Source: UBA7803 sp034522075 (GTDB lineage: Bacteria > Pseudomonadota > Gammaproteobacteria > Pseudomonadales > Azotimanducaceae). From it: DNA of 64,000 nt. The translations under genes were made by a program, and so were the position numbers. Below the pieces are notes generated by a model, which made no database searches, was not told the DNA's origin, and worked only from the letters and a program-made list of their open reading frames with translations. Positions within the stretch are counted from its first letter, which is position 1; each line of letters starts with the position of its first letter. The DNA lies in assembly GCA_034522075.1 (NCBI GenBank), contig JAXHLO010000018.1:25048-89047 (forward strand), in the 5' to 3' direction. Positions 32,770 through 42,147 of this stretch are shown piece by piece.

Positions 32770-34431
32770 ATGCTGCAATCGAGCGTATACCGTGGGCCGT
32801 TCATCGGCCTGATACTCACGGGCATGGCGATGCTGGCTGCCGGGTGCGGCCAGAGCGAGACGCCCGCCACCGAGCCTTCTGCGCAAGGCGACGACACGGC
32901 GGCGTCTGAGCCGGCGGAACCGATAGCAAACACACAGTACGGTCCGGTCCGCGGCACGGTGGAGGACGGCATCTTTACCTTCAAGGGCGTGCGCTACGGG
33001 GCCGACACGGCAACCACCCGCTTCGCGGCGCCGGCACAACCCGAGACCTGGGACGACGCGCAGCCGGCGGTCGAATACGGGGCTACCTGCCCGCAGACGC
33101 CCACCGGCAATCCCGGCGGGTTGTTCACTTCCTGGCAGCCAGACCCGGCGCCGCCGCTCAGTGAGGACTGCCTGTTCCTGAACGTCTGGACGCCGGCGCT
33201 CGACGATGACGGCAAACGCGCGGTGATGGTCTGGTTCCACGGCGGCGGCTTCTCTTCCGGCAGCGGCTCGTCCACCGCCTACGAAGGCGCCCGCCTCGCC
33301 GACCGCGGCGACGTGGTGGTGGTGACGGTGAATCATCGCCTCAACGTGTTCGGCTATCTGGCGCTGGGCCACTACGGCGAAGGGTTCGAAGATTCCGCCG
33401 TCGCCGGCGTGCTGGATATGGTGCAGGCGCTGGAGTGGGTGCGCGACAACATCGAGGCATTCGGCGGCGACCCGGATACGGTGATGATTTTCGGCGAGTC
33501 CGGCGGCGGCGCCAAGGTTTCCACCTTGATGGCCACCCCGGCGGCCGAGGGTCTGTTCCACCGCGCCGTGGTGCAGTCCGGCGCCATGATCCGCTTTCCC
33601 GAGCAGGCGGTCGCTCAGGAAGCCGCAGACAAAGTGGTAGCCAACCTAAGTCTGGATGAAGAGACCATCGGCGAGATCAGGACACTACCGGTGGAAACCA
33701 TCCGCGAGGCGTTCGCCGACACCGGCGCCGCCACCGCGCCGTCCATCGACGGCCGCACGCTGACGCGGCACCCGTTCCATCCGGATGCGGCACCGCCCGG
33801 CAAGGATGTGCCGTTGCTGCTCGGCACCAACCGCACCGAGAATTCCCTGTTTGCCGGCGCCGCCAACCCCGACGTGTTCGACCTGACCTGGGAGGGCCTG
33901 CAGGCGGCCATGGAACGCCAGTATCCGGACCGCGACGTGGCGGCCATCATCGCCGGCTACCGCGAACTGCAACCGGATTCCGACCCGACCGACATCTACT
34001 TCGAGGCGACCACCGATGCACGCTGGCTGGCCGGCCACGTGCTGCAGGCCGAGCGCAAGACCGAACAGGGCGGCGCACCGGCATACCTGTACCTGTTCGA
34101 CTGGGACACCCCCGTGGACGGCGGCAAGTGGCGCTCGCCCCATGCCCTGGAGATCGGCTTCGTGTTCGACAACGTGGCCAACTCCGAGAGCATGGCGGGC
34201 AGCGGCGAGGCCCAGCAGCGGGTGGCCGACATCATGTCCGAAACCTGGATAGCCTTCGCCAAGACCGGGAATCCGAACAACCCGGCCATTCCGGAGTGGC
34301 CGCCCTACGATCTCGAGGACCGGCCGGTCATGGTGCTCGATGAGTCACCGGAGCTGGTCAGCGATGCGCGGGCGGCGCAACGGGCCCTGTTCGACGACAG
34401 CAGCTCGTACGGCAACCGGTATCAGCCGTGA
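32770..34431 (+). CDS. Type B carboxylesterase, lipoprotein
   Basis: A 553-residue protein. The lipobox LAAGC at residues 23-27 follows a hydrophobic segment, predicting lipid anchoring. The core shows the type B carboxylesterase marks: EDCLFLNVWTP, VWFHGGGFSSGSGS (oxyanion hole), the nucleophile elbow MIFGESGGGAKV and a late His in WRSPHALEIGFVFDN. All three triad positions are present. It hydrolyses carboxylic esters, probably in the periplasm or at the outer membrane. RBS GGGAGGGG precedes ATG at 32770. A hairpin shared with the convergent gene ends it. Confidence 0.9.
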   Translation: MLQSSVYRGPFIGLILTGMAMLAAGCGQSETPATEPSAQGDDTAASEPAEPIANTQYGPVRGTVEDGIFTFKGVRYGADTATTRFAAPAQPETWDDAQPAVEYGATCPQTPTGNPGGLFTSWQPDPAPPLSEDCLFLNVWTPALDDDGKRAVMVWFHGGGFSSGSGSSTAYEGARLADRGDVVVVTVNHRLNVFGYLALGHYGEGFEDSAVAGVLDMVQALEWVRDNIEAFGGDPDTVMIFGESGGGAKVSTLMATPAAEGLFHRAVVQSGAMIRFPEQAVAQEAADKVVANLSLDEETIGEIRTLPVETIREAFADTGAATAPSIDGRTLTRHPFHPDAAPPGKDVPLLLGTNRTENSLFAGAANPDVFDLTWEGLQAAMERQYPDRDVAAIIAGYRELQPDSDPTDIYFEATTDARWLAGHVLQAERKTEQGGAPAYLYLFDWDTPVDGGKWRSPHALEIGFVFDNVANSESMAGSGEAQQRVADIMSETWIAFAKTGNPNNPAIPEWPPYDLEDRPVMVLDESPELVSDARAAQRALFDDSSSYGNRYQP

Positions 34432-34443
34432 CGTGATGGCGCA

Positions 34444-34479
34444 GCGATCTGCCGGGCTACAGCTCGCCCGGCAGATCGC
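34444..34479. terminator. Shared hairpin between convergent genes
   Basis: GCGATCTGCCGGGC (34444-34457) pairs perfectly with GCCCGGCAGATCGC (34466-34479) across an 8-base loop. It lies between the esterase and the enoyl-CoA hydratase stops and overlaps the last codons of the latter. It can end transcription from both sides, although no T-run follows. Confidence 0.6.
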
Positions 34480-35275
34480 GGCTCGCTGACATACTCCAGG
34501 CCGGTTCGCGTTTTTCCACGAACGACTGAATGCCTTCCCGGGCATCCGGCTGATTGCCGAGCCAGGCGAACAGTTTGTTTTCGCGCCGCTGCATGGCTGC
34601 AAAGCCGGTCTCCAGGCCTTCCCAGAGCAGACGCTTGGTAATCGCCACGGAAACGGGCGCGGTCATTCGATACTCCCGGGCGAGCTCCAGCGCGCGGTCC
34701 AGCACCGACTCAGCCGGCAGAGCTTCGCTCGCCAGACCGAGTTCCGCTGCCTCCCGGCCGCGGAAGATGCGCCCCGACAGCAGCAGATCGGCCGCCCGGG
34801 AGAATCCCGCCACGCGCTGCACCAGCAGATGGGAGCCGAGCTCGGGCATCATGCCGCGGCGGGTGAAGACGAAGCCGAGCTTGGCGTCCTCGGCCACGAC
34901 ACGCATGTCGCAGAGCATGGGATAGGTCAGGCCGACGCCGACCGCCGGGCCGTTGATGGCGGCGATGACCGGCTTGCCGATCATGAACGGGTACACCGTC
35001 TCGGCCGCGCGGCCCGCGCCTTCACTGCGCTCGCGGTTACTGAAGGTATCCCCGCCGCGCTCCAGATCGGCGCCGGCGCAGAACGCCTTTCCGGCGCCGG
35101 TGATCACCACGGCGCGCACCGCATCGTCCTCGTTGGCACGCGTCATGGCCTGGTTCAGCTCCGCCGCCATGACCGCATTCCAGGCATTCATGCGCTCCGG
35201 CCGGTTCAGCGTGACCACGGCCACCGGCCCGTCGGTCTGATATATGAGTGTGTCGAAGCCGCCGCTGCTGTCCAT
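34457..35275 (-). CDS. Enoyl-CoA hydratase/isomerase family protein
   Basis: A 272-residue crotonase. It begins with DTLIYQTDGPVAVVTLNRPERMNAWNAVMAAELNQAM and has GAGKAFCAGADLERGG (oxyanion-hole glycine), AAINGPAVGVGLTYPMLCDMRVVAEDAKLGFVFTRRGMMPELGSHLLVQRVAG with the catalytic Glu in GMMPELGS. Family members hydrate or isomerise enoyl-CoA thioesters. The start at 35275 follows GGGGGAGACAACA. It is divergent from the GFA gene. Substrate is not evident; lipid or steroid breakdown is likely. Confidence 0.9.
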   Translation of the reverse strand: MDSSGGFDTLIYQTDGPVAVVTLNRPERMNAWNAVMAAELNQAMTRANEDDAVRAVVITGAGKAFCAGADLERGGDTFSNRERSEGAGRAAETVYPFMIGKPVIAAINGPAVGVGLTYPMLCDMRVVAEDAKLGFVFTRRGMMPELGSHLLVQRVAGFSRAADLLLSGRIFRGREAAELGLASEALPAESVLDRALELAREYRMTAPVSVAITKRLLWEGLETGFAAMQRRENKLFAWLGNQPDAREGIQSFVEKREPAWSMSASRDLPGEL

Positions 35276-35352
35276 TGTTGTCTCCCCCGTTGTCGATGTC
35301 CGAAGAATACCAGCGTTACACTACCCCCGATCACAGAAAAGAGAGAAACGCC

Positions 35353-35760
35353 ATGACCATGACAGGACGCTGCCTGTGCAGCGCAGTGCGCTATGAGATC
35401 GACAACCCCCCGGCGCTTACCGGCGTGTGCCACTGCAAGAACTGTCAGCGCCAGGCGGGCTCGGCGTTCTCTACCCTCGCCGGCGTACCGGCTGCCGAGT
35501 TCCACCTGACCGCGGGAGAGCCTGCCGTTTACGAAGACCGGGATACCGACAGCGGCAATGCCGTGGGCCGCTACTTCTGCGCCACCTGCGGCTCGCCCAT
35601 CTACTCGGCGCTGGAAGCCCAACCGGATATGCTGTTTCTCAAGACCGGTACCCTGGATGACACGACATCCTTTGCGCCGCAGTTTCACGTGTGGTGCGAC
35701 AGCAAGCAGAACTGGGTAACGCTGGAGGAAGGCGTGCCGGCATTGCCGAAGCAGGCGTAA
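35353..35760 (+). CDS. GFA-family glutathione-dependent protein (zinc-binding)
   Basis: The 135-residue protein shows the GFA zinc signature: MTGRCLCSAVRYEI, CHCKNCQRQAGSAFSTLAGVPAAEFHLTAGEP and RYFCATCGSPIYS, giving the C-x-C, C-x-x-C and C-x-x-C ligand sets. GFA members act on formaldehyde or glutathione adducts or are simply CENP-V-like structural proteins. RBS AAGAGAGAAA precedes ATG at 35353. It is convergent with a decayed GST gene. Confidence 0.9.
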   Translation: MTMTGRCLCSAVRYEIDNPPALTGVCHCKNCQRQAGSAFSTLAGVPAAEFHLTAGEPAVYEDRDTDSGNAVGRYFCATCGSPIYSALEAQPDMLFLKTGTLDDTTSFAPQFHVWCDSKQNWVTLEEGVPALPKQA

Positions 35761-35783
35761 GGCGTGGTTTCGACATACCGGCG

Positions 35784-36237
35784 TCACCGCTCGCGGCATT
35801 GCTCCGTGCCGAACAGCACCGAGCGGTGGGCGTCGTCGAAGCCCTGCATGCCGCCCTGAATGATCTCCGGGCGGACCTTTTCGTCGAAGGCGAGCAGGCC
35901 GCGCTGCACGGCAGGGCGCTCCTTCAGGCGCGCCGTCCAGGCTTCGATGCTCGGCCGGGTGCCGGGGCGGGCTTCCAGGCGATTGGCCACCCACGGCAGC
36001 ACCACATGTCGGCAATGGATACTCCTCGCCCACGAAGTAGCTACGCCCCTCGAGGTGCTGATCCATCACCCGCATCAGCCGCTCGGCCTCATTCTGGTAG
36101 CGCTCGATGGCGTAGGGAATCTGGTCTTTCGCGTAGTAATAGAAGTGGGCGAACTGACCGAACATGGGCCCGACCCCGGCCATCTGGAACATCACCCACT
36201 GCATGACATGGTGCCGGTCGGCGCCGGCAACTCAAGT
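35784..36237 (-). pseudogene. Decayed glutathione S-transferase (YghU-like)
   Basis: Two minus-strand pieces fit one GST. The first (QWVMFQMAGVGPMFGQFAHFYYYAKDQIPYAIERYQNEAERLMRVMDQHL) and the second (VLPWVANRLEARPGTRPSIEAWTARLKERPAVQRGLLAFDEK) match the C-terminal domain of YghU/YfcG-type proteins. Between them, restoring one base before SIAD and one after it would rejoin the frames at about 36004-36030. The N-terminal thioredoxin-fold domain is missing. It follows an intact GST on the same strand. Confidence 0.7.
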
Positions 36238-36255
36238 GTCGGTCTGAAGGGTCGC

Positions 36256-36879
36256 TTAGCGGCCGCCCTCCGTCAGCAGCGCCGCCTTCACCGCCGGCCG
36301 TGCCTGCATGGCGTTCAGGTGGGCGCGGATCTTCGGGTAGCGGGCGATGTTGATGCGGTGCCCCGGCAGCCACTGGGCGATGGTGAAGAGATACGGATCG
36401 GCGATGCTGTACGACTCGCCCATGACCCAGGGGCCCGCGAACATCTCGTTCTCGATCAGCTCGAAACAATCAGCCACCACCTGCGGCGCCTTGCGCTTCA
36501 TCTCGGCGATGGCGGCCTCGTCGTCGGCCCAGCGCTCACCGCGGCGGCTGTGGGCATGGGCCACGTGGACGGTGGCGCACAGGTAACTGGTGAATGCCTG
36601 CAATTGCGCGAACTCGAACGGGTCATCGAGGGGTGCCAGCTTTGCATCGGGATACTGCTGGGCGATGTAGGCGAGGATGGCCGGCGTTTCGGTGAGGGTG
36701 CCGCGGTCGGTAACAAGCGCGGGCACCCGGCCTTTGGGATTGACGCGGCGGTAGTCTTCGCCGCGCTGCTCGGCGCTGGCGAAATCCACCGGGCGCGGCT
36801 CGAACTCTGCACCGGCTTCGTGCAGGGCGATGTGCGAGGCGCGCGAACAGGCACCGGGGGCGTAGTAGAGGGTGAGCAT
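36256..36879 (-). CDS. Glutathione S-transferase
   Basis: A 207-residue protein with the GST N-terminal thioredoxin fold (MLTLYYAPGACSRASHIALHEAGAEFEPRPVDFASAEQR) including the YYAP-GACS active site, the cis-Pro and glutathione-binding motif RVPALVTDRGTLTETPAILAYIA, and a helical C-terminal domain (YSIADPYLFTIAQWL). The start at 36879 is the ATG that opens the domain; an upstream frame exists without similarity. A REP-like repeat lies between it and pyruvate kinase. Function: glutathione conjugation or stress defence. Confidence 0.9.
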   Translation of the reverse strand: MLTLYYAPGACSRASHIALHEAGAEFEPRPVDFASAEQRGEDYRRVNPKGRVPALVTDRGTLTETPAILAYIAQQYPDAKLAPLDDPFEFAQLQAFTSYLCATVHVAHAHSRRGERWADDEAAIAEMKRKAPQVVADCFELIENEMFAGPWVMGESYSIADPYLFTIAQWLPGHRINIARYPKIRAHLNAMQARPAVKAALLTEGGR

Positions 36880-36895
36880 GATGATTCCTCGGGGT

Positions 36896-36980
36896 TTGCT
36901 TGGCGTTGGCATTCGCGGCCTGGAGGCCGTGCGCTCGCTATGCGAGCGCCAAGCCGAATCTCGTTCGGCCGCTCCCACAA
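36896..36980. repeat. REP-like repeat, copy at 36.9 kb
   Basis: The stretch carries the family half-site GGCCGCTCCCACA (36968-36980) and, upstream, the hairpin GCGCTCGC/GCGAGCGC (36931-36938 and 36942-36949). It lies between the pyruvate kinase and GST genes on the minus strand. Confidence 0.6.
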
Positions 36981-36987
36981 TACTGTG

Positions 36988-38418
36988 TCAGGGGACTTCC
37001 AGGACCTTCAGGGTGTTCGTGCCGCCGGCGCGGTGGCGGCGGTCGGCTTTGGAGACGATGACGCGGTCGCCGGTCTCGACCACGCCGGCCTGCTTGAGCC
37101 AGTCGACGGCGGCCTGATCCACCCGGGCGCCTTCGGCGTCGTAGGTTTCGAAAAAGACGGGGTGTACCCCGCGAAACAACGCCACCCGCGCCAGTGTCCG
37201 GTGATCGTCGGCCAGTGCGTAGATGGGCAGCCGCGAGCGGCGCCGCGACATGAGCTTGGGCGTGTTACCGCTGGCCGTCAGACAGGCTACGGCGCGCACG
37301 CCGGTGAGCGTGTTGGCCACGGTCATGGCCGCCATGGCGACTGACTCGTCGACGGCATCGCTGCGAAACCCGTCCGCCGGGGCATTGGTGTATTGTGCGG
37401 TGGCTTCGGCGCCGGCAATCACGCGAACCATGGACTCCACAGTCTCCACAGGATAGCGGCCGACAGCCGTCTCGGCGGAGAGCATCACCGCATCCGTGCC
37501 GTCAACCACTGCATTGGCCACGTCCATCACCTCGGCCCGGGTGGGCCGCGGATTGCTGATCATGGATTCCATCATCTGCGTGGCGGTGATGACGGCCCGG
37601 TTGAGTTCCCGGGCCCGGTTGATGATGAGCTTCTGCAGGCCCATGAGCGGCGCGTCGCCGACCTCTACCCCCAGGTCGCCGCGGGCCACCATCACGGCAT
37701 CCGAGGCGAGGATGATGGCATCGAGCCGGTCGCGGTCCGTCACGGCTTCCGCCCGCTCCAGCTTGGCCACCAGGCCGCAATTGGCACCATGGCCGGCGAT
37801 GAGCTCGCGGGCCTGGCGCATGTCGGCCGCCGAGGCGGGAAACGAGACGGCGATCCAGTCCACGCCCTGTTCGCAGGCGAAGGCGAGATCCTGATGATCC
37901 TTTTCGGTGAGCGCCTTCGCAGACAGACCGCCGCCGCGCCGGTTGATGCCTTTCCCCGAACCGAGGCTGCCGCCGGCCAGTACGCGGCAGTGCACGGCAC
38001 GGCCGTCGATAGATTTCACCTCGAGTTCGATCAGCCCGTCGCCGAGCACCAGCACATCGCCGGGCGCCACCTCGTCGGCCAGCGTCTGGTGGCTGGTGCC
38101 GACTTGTGCCGCAGTTCCGTCCCGTTCCCCCAGGCTGGCGTCGACCGTGAACGGGGCACCGGGCTCGAGTTCCACGGCATCGACATCGCGGAAGCCGCGA
38201 ATGCGGATCTTCGGCCCCTGCAGATCGGCCAGGATGGCGACGAACCGGCCCAGATTAGCCGCCGCTGCGCGGATGCGGCGGACGCGCTCGCCGTGCTCCG
38301 CATGATCGCCGTGGGAGAAATTGAGGCGGAAGACGTCCACGCCCGCCGCCACCAGCCGCTCGATCTTCGAATCACTGGCCGGGCCGAGGGTGGCGACGAT
38401 CTTGGTATTGCGGATCAC
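36988..38418 (-). CDS. pyk: Pyruvate kinase
   Basis: A 476-residue complete pyruvate kinase. The N-terminus MIRNTKIVATLGPASDS, VDVFRLNFSHGDH, the active-site signature LVAKLERAEAV with the catalytic Lys, and ITATQMMESMISNPRPTRAEVMDVANAVVDGTDAVMLSAETAVGRYPVE are all present. It converts phosphoenolpyruvate and ADP to pyruvate and ATP, the last step of glycolysis. The regulatory C-terminal domain is intact. The gene is followed by a REP-like repeat and divergent from the DUF2058 gene. Confidence 0.97.
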   Translation of the reverse strand: MIRNTKIVATLGPASDSKIERLVAAGVDVFRLNFSHGDHAEHGERVRRIRAAAANLGRFVAILADLQGPKIRIRGFRDVDAVELEPGAPFTVDASLGERDGTAAQVGTSHQTLADEVAPGDVLVLGDGLIELEVKSIDGRAVHCRVLAGGSLGSGKGINRRGGGLSAKALTEKDHQDLAFACEQGVDWIAVSFPASAADMRQARELIAGHGANCGLVAKLERAEAVTDRDRLDAIILASDAVMVARGDLGVEVGDAPLMGLQKLIINRARELNRAVITATQMMESMISNPRPTRAEVMDVANAVVDGTDAVMLSAETAVGRYPVETVESMVRVIAGAEATAQYTNAPADGFRSDAVDESVAMAAMTVANTLTGVRAVACLTASGNTPKLMSRRRSRLPIYALADDHRTLARVALFRGVHPVFFETYDAEGARVDQAAVDWLKQAGVVETGDRVIVSKADRRHRAGGTNTLKVLEVP

Positions 38419-38574
38419 GGCGGAGTCCTTGTGCTGGGTCGAATGAGCTGCAGGCAGATGCGCCCGTACATCCTACCCTCGTATAGCGTCACCTGTACGC
38501 CGGGGCCAGGTCGAAACTGATAGGATAGCGGGCCATTCGATGCCGGGGGAACTGGCGTAAGCCGGTTGACACAG

Positions 38575-39144
38575 ATGGCTGGCAGTTTGAAAGATCAGTT
38601 GTTGAAGGCCGGGCTGGTGACGCCCGACCGGGCCCGCAAGGTCGAACGCCAGGCCAGAGTGGAAAAGCAGGCGCGCCGCAAAGGCAAGACAGCGTCTGCC
38701 GAACCTTCGGCTACCGCCGAGGCCCGGGAGCGCGCGCAGCAACTCAAACGCGAGAAAGCGGAGCGCGACCGGGCGCAGGCGAAGGCCGCCAACGACAAGG
38801 CAGCGGCGAAGGCGCAGCGGGCGGAACTCAAGCAGATCATCCTGCAGAACGATCAGCGCGTGAAGGCGATGAGCGACGATGACGTGGCCTACAACTTCGT
38901 CCACGGCAAGCGGGTCAAGCGCATCTACGTGCCGGCGGCGCAACGCGATCAGATCAGCAACGGCACGCTGGTGATCGTCAACAACGACGGTCACTACCAC
39001 CTGTTGACGCGAACGGCCGCCGACAAGGTCGCGGCGCGGGACCCGAAACGCATCATCGTGTCCCACGACGCGACCAAGCCGGAGGCCGACTCGGACGACG
39101 AGTACTACGCCCGCTTCAAGGTGCCGGACGATCTCGACTGGTGA
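38575..39144 (+). CDS. DUF2058 (YaiL-like) protein
   Basis: A 189-residue basic protein: SLKDQLLKAGLVTPDRARKVERQARVEKQARRKGKT, a long charged helix, then the conserved core AYNFVHGKRVKRIYVPAAQRDQISNGTLVIVNNDGHYHLLTRTAADKVAARDP. This is the gammaproteobacterial DUF2058/YaiL family, suggested to bind nucleic acid. The start at 38575 is the first ATG; TTG at 38566 is also in frame and no good Shine-Dalgarno is seen. Role unknown. Confidence 0.92.
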   Translation: MAGSLKDQLLKAGLVTPDRARKVERQARVEKQARRKGKTASAEPSATAEARERAQQLKREKAERDRAQAKAANDKAAAKAQRAELKQIILQNDQRVKAMSDDDVAYNFVHGKRVKRIYVPAAQRDQISNGTLVIVNNDGHYHLLTRTAADKVAARDPKRIIVSHDATKPEADSDDEYYARFKVPDDLDW

Positions 39145-39190
39145 TTCGCCCCACAGCCATCCTGCATGATCTGCAGGCCAGGGCGCAGCA

Positions 39191-40105
39191 TCAGCGCTCG
39201 CTCATGAAGATCTCGCCGCCGCGGCCGAAATACAGCCGCTCGCCATCGCGGGATAGCGTTGCGCGTGTTTCGCTGCCATCTTCCGTGTTGACGTTCGGGC
39301 CGAGTTTCACCGGTTTCGTCCAGCGGAACGGCGGCGCCCACGACACGGCGCGGTAGACGTCCTGAGTACCGCCCTCGCGGGTCGAGCTGAACACCACCTC
39401 GTAGAGCCCCTTGCCCATGTAGCGAACGTTGGGCATGCGGTCGTCCTCGCCCACCAGGCTCAGAGCCGCCACCCGGCGCCCGGGGCCATACTGGCCATCC
39501 TTACCGCGCCGGCTGACGTAGATATCCTGCTCACCGAATTTACCGTCGGCGGAATAAAACAGGAACGTACCTCGGCGGGATTCGACGAGAGACGGGCTGA
39601 AGATCGCACCGTCGAAGTTCGGCCCCTGCGGCGCGCACGGCAGCAACTCGGGCTCGCTCCACTGGCCGCCGATCCCCTGCCGGGACAGGTAGATGTTGCC
39701 GCCATCGCAGGCGGCATCACGGCTGGAGACGAAGAACAGACTGCGGTCCGAGACCGGCGTCGGGCAGAAATCGCCCGCGGCCGAGTTGATCGGCGACGGC
39801 AGCTCCAGCGGCGCGCCCCAGGGTTCATCGACGCTGGCACGATCCGCTGCCCAGAGATCGTTGTCGCCCCCGGTTCCCCGCTTGGAGGCGATCACCAGGC
39901 TCAGACCATCCGGACTCTCGATCGGGCAGCCGTCTGCCGCGTCCGAATTGATACCGGTCACGTTGGCCGCGGGGCCGAAGTCGTCGTCGAAAATCTTCGA
40001 CAACCAGCTATGGCCGAATCCACCCGCCCAGGCGGTGCTGGAAACGACGGTCAGACAGAGGGCAATGGCGATGCTTCTCAGGCTTCGGAAGGTAAAAGTA
40101 TTCAT
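39191..40105 (-). CDS. Secreted PD40/TolB-like beta-propeller protein
   Basis: A 304-residue protein with a signal peptide (SLRSIAIALCLTVVSSTAWAG). It consists of repeats of the WD40-like/PD40 kind: ESPDGLSLVIASKRGTGGDNDLWAA, DRSLFFVSSRDAACDGGNIYLSRQ, GTFLFYSADGKFGEQDIYVSRR and SRDGERLYFGRGGEIFMSER, each giving one propeller blade. Exported propellers of this kind may sense or hold envelope partners. No enzyme motif is visible. Confidence 0.8.
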   Translation of the reverse strand: MNTFTFRSLRSIAIALCLTVVSSTAWAGGFGHSWLSKIFDDDFGPAANVTGINSDAADGCPIESPDGLSLVIASKRGTGGDNDLWAADRASVDEPWGAPLELPSPINSAAGDFCPTPVSDRSLFFVSSRDAACDGGNIYLSRQGIGGQWSEPELLPCAPQGPNFDGAIFSPSLVESRRGTFLFYSADGKFGEQDIYVSRRGKDGQYGPGRRVAALSLVGEDDRMPNVRYMGKGLYEVVFSSTREGGTQDVYRAVSWAPPFRWTKPVKLGPNVNTEDGSETRATLSRDGERLYFGRGGEIFMSER

Positions 40106-40264
40106 GGCGTTACTCCTGTGGTCAGGACCTCAGAAGCTAGCCGCAGCACCCATGACGTGCATGAAAAAGCCATGAAGCTTGCTTGAAGAACGCGTGAATA
40201 TTGCCCAGCGACTCCGCCCGCGCCGCAAATCCCTCGATTATGAGCGCCAGGAACAGGGCACGGT

Positions 40265-42034
40265 CTATCGGCTTGACATGTTCCGCACCAGCCGCCCCGG
40301 CCGCGCCCCGGTATCCTGATCGAAGCGCCGCGTGACGACGCCGTTGACCAGCGTGGCCAGGTATCCGTGGGCGCTCTGCATGAGGCGCATGCCGCCGGCC
40401 GGCAGATCCCGGCGCAGCTCCAGCTCGCCGAGCTTCAGGCCCGCATAGTCGATGACGTTCAGATCGGCGCGCAGGCCCTCCGCCACCAGCCCCCGGTCGT
40501 GGAAGCCGAACAGCTCGGCGTTGCGCCGCGTCGCCCGATGTACCACGTGGGCCAGCGGCAGCGTCGGGCCGCGGCTGCGGTCGCGGGTCCAGTAGGTGAG
40601 CTGGTAGGTAGGGTTCACCGCATCGAAGATCAGGCTGACGTGGGCGCCGGCATCTGACAGGCCGGTAACCGTGGTGTCGTCGAGCTGCATGGCCCGCACC
40701 GCATCCAGGCTGTAATCCGAATAGTTGGTGAAGAACATGATGGCGAAACGCTCGCCCTGCCCGCCGGTCAGATAGTCGTAGAACCAGGACCGCGGATCGT
40801 CGTAACCGTCACGGGCCGCCAGTGCCGCGAAGCTCTCTTCACGGGTCGGCTCGTAAGTCGAAGAGCCGTCCAGCGCGAAGGTCTGCTCGAAGTTGGGCTC
40901 CAGATGGGCGATACCGTTCTCCATGGTGCCCGGGAGCTCATGCGGCACGCTGGTCTCGGCGAGGATGGCAGCCTTCACCTCCGGCTTGCGCAGCTCGGTC
41001 AGCCGCTGTTCGAGGGGTCGCTCCCGCAGTTTCAGGTAGGTGGGCTTGCGCATGTAGGGGTGATACGTGCGCAGGCTCATCACCAGCCCGGTGGGGCGGC
41101 TGCCGACCTGGGGATAAACCTGGGCACCGTCGGCGTTGGCGGCGCGCACGCGGTCGATGACTTCCCGCCACTTGTCGGACCAGGCGTCCACCTGGAACAG
41201 GGTGAAGGTAGCCGGCCGGCCGCTGCTGCGGCTCACCCGGGTGATCAGATCCACTTCGGATTCCAGGCTCGAGTGCTCCAGCATCTCCGGCTGGCCCTCG
41301 CCCAGGGTGCTGGCGGGGATGATCTGAAACACCCCGCTGCCGGCACGCTTCAACGCCTGGGCGATGATCATCACCTCGGCATCGTTGGCATAGGTGCCCG
41401 GTACGGGTTCACCCTGAATGGAACGGTGACCGAGAATGCGCGAGGTGGAGAAACCCACGGCGCCGGCGCGCAGGGCTTCTTCGACGATGGCGCCCATGGC
41501 ATCCAGGTCGCCCTCGGTGGCCGCCTGGTTGCTGCGGCCGCGCTCGCCCATGACATAGTTACGCACGGCGCCATGAGCTACCAGCGATGCGATGTCGAGG
41601 GCATATTCCCGGCCGGCGAGAAACTCCAGATATTCGGGATAGGTCTGCCACGCGCCCCAGGGCATGCCTTCGTAGAGGGCGGTGCCGGGAATGTCCTCCA
41701 CGCCTTCCATGAGATCGATGAGATCGCGGTGCGCGTCGGGCTGCACCGGCGCGAAGCCGACGCCGCAGTTACCCATGACAATGGTACCGACACCGTGGCT
41801 GGCGGAGGGGTCCATGGCCGCGTCCCAGGTCACCTGGCCGTCGTAATGGGTATGGATGTCCACCCAGGCCGGTGTGACGATAGCACCCTCGGCGTCGATG
41901 GTCTCGCGGGCCGGTGCGTCGATGCGCCCGCCAACCGCCGCGATGCGGCCGTCCTGTACCGCCACGTCACCGGCTACGCCCTCGGCGCCGCTGCCGTCGA
42001 TGATGGTGCCGCCGCGAATGATGTAGTCGTACAT
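40265..42034 (-). CDS. N-acyl-D-amino-acid deacylase-like amidohydrolase
   Basis: A 589-residue cytosolic protein of the amidohydrolase superfamily. It opens MYDYIIRGGTIIDGSGAEGVAGDVAVQDGRIAAVGG, then the metal motif VDIHTHYDGQVTWDAAMDPSASHGVGTIVMGNCGVGFAP, and later LSDAGAHVSLIF with the catalytic Asp, and RADLNVIDYAGLKLGELELRRDLPAGGMRL near the end. The D-aminoacylase group has this plan. Substrate could be an N-acyl-D-amino acid or a related amide. Confidence 0.85.
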   Translation of the reverse strand: MYDYIIRGGTIIDGSGAEGVAGDVAVQDGRIAAVGGRIDAPARETIDAEGAIVTPAWVDIHTHYDGQVTWDAAMDPSASHGVGTIVMGNCGVGFAPVQPDAHRDLIDLMEGVEDIPGTALYEGMPWGAWQTYPEYLEFLAGREYALDIASLVAHGAVRNYVMGERGRSNQAATEGDLDAMGAIVEEALRAGAVGFSTSRILGHRSIQGEPVPGTYANDAEVMIIAQALKRAGSGVFQIIPASTLGEGQPEMLEHSSLESEVDLITRVSRSSGRPATFTLFQVDAWSDKWREVIDRVRAANADGAQVYPQVGSRPTGLVMSLRTYHPYMRKPTYLKLRERPLEQRLTELRKPEVKAAILAETSVPHELPGTMENGIAHLEPNFEQTFALDGSSTYEPTREESFAALAARDGYDDPRSWFYDYLTGGQGERFAIMFFTNYSDYSLDAVRAMQLDDTTVTGLSDAGAHVSLIFDAVNPTYQLTYWTRDRSRGPTLPLAHVVHRATRRNAELFGFHDRGLVAEGLRADLNVIDYAGLKLGELELRRDLPAGGMRLMQSAHGYLATLVNGVVTRRFDQDTGARPGRLVRNMSSR

Positions 42035-42042
42035 GAATGACC

Positions 42043-42147
42043 CTATATCAGATGCTTTTCGGACACTTCGACAGCGAAGCGCTTGAAGTCGTCCAGGTGA
42101 CGTTGGCTGATCGCGTGCACAATGGCCCAGTTGATGACGTCATCGGC
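42043..42147 (-). pseudogene. Possible remnant of a HEPN-type toxin gene
   Basis: Downstream of the MNT gene, in another phase, the minus strand reads LADDVINWAIVHAISQRHLDDFKRFAVEV and then stops. It is a well-formed amphipathic helical tail of the kind found at the end of HEPN-like toxins that pair with MNT antitoxins, but no start or Rx4-6H motif remains. It could alternatively be an unrelated 3' end. Confidence 0.3.
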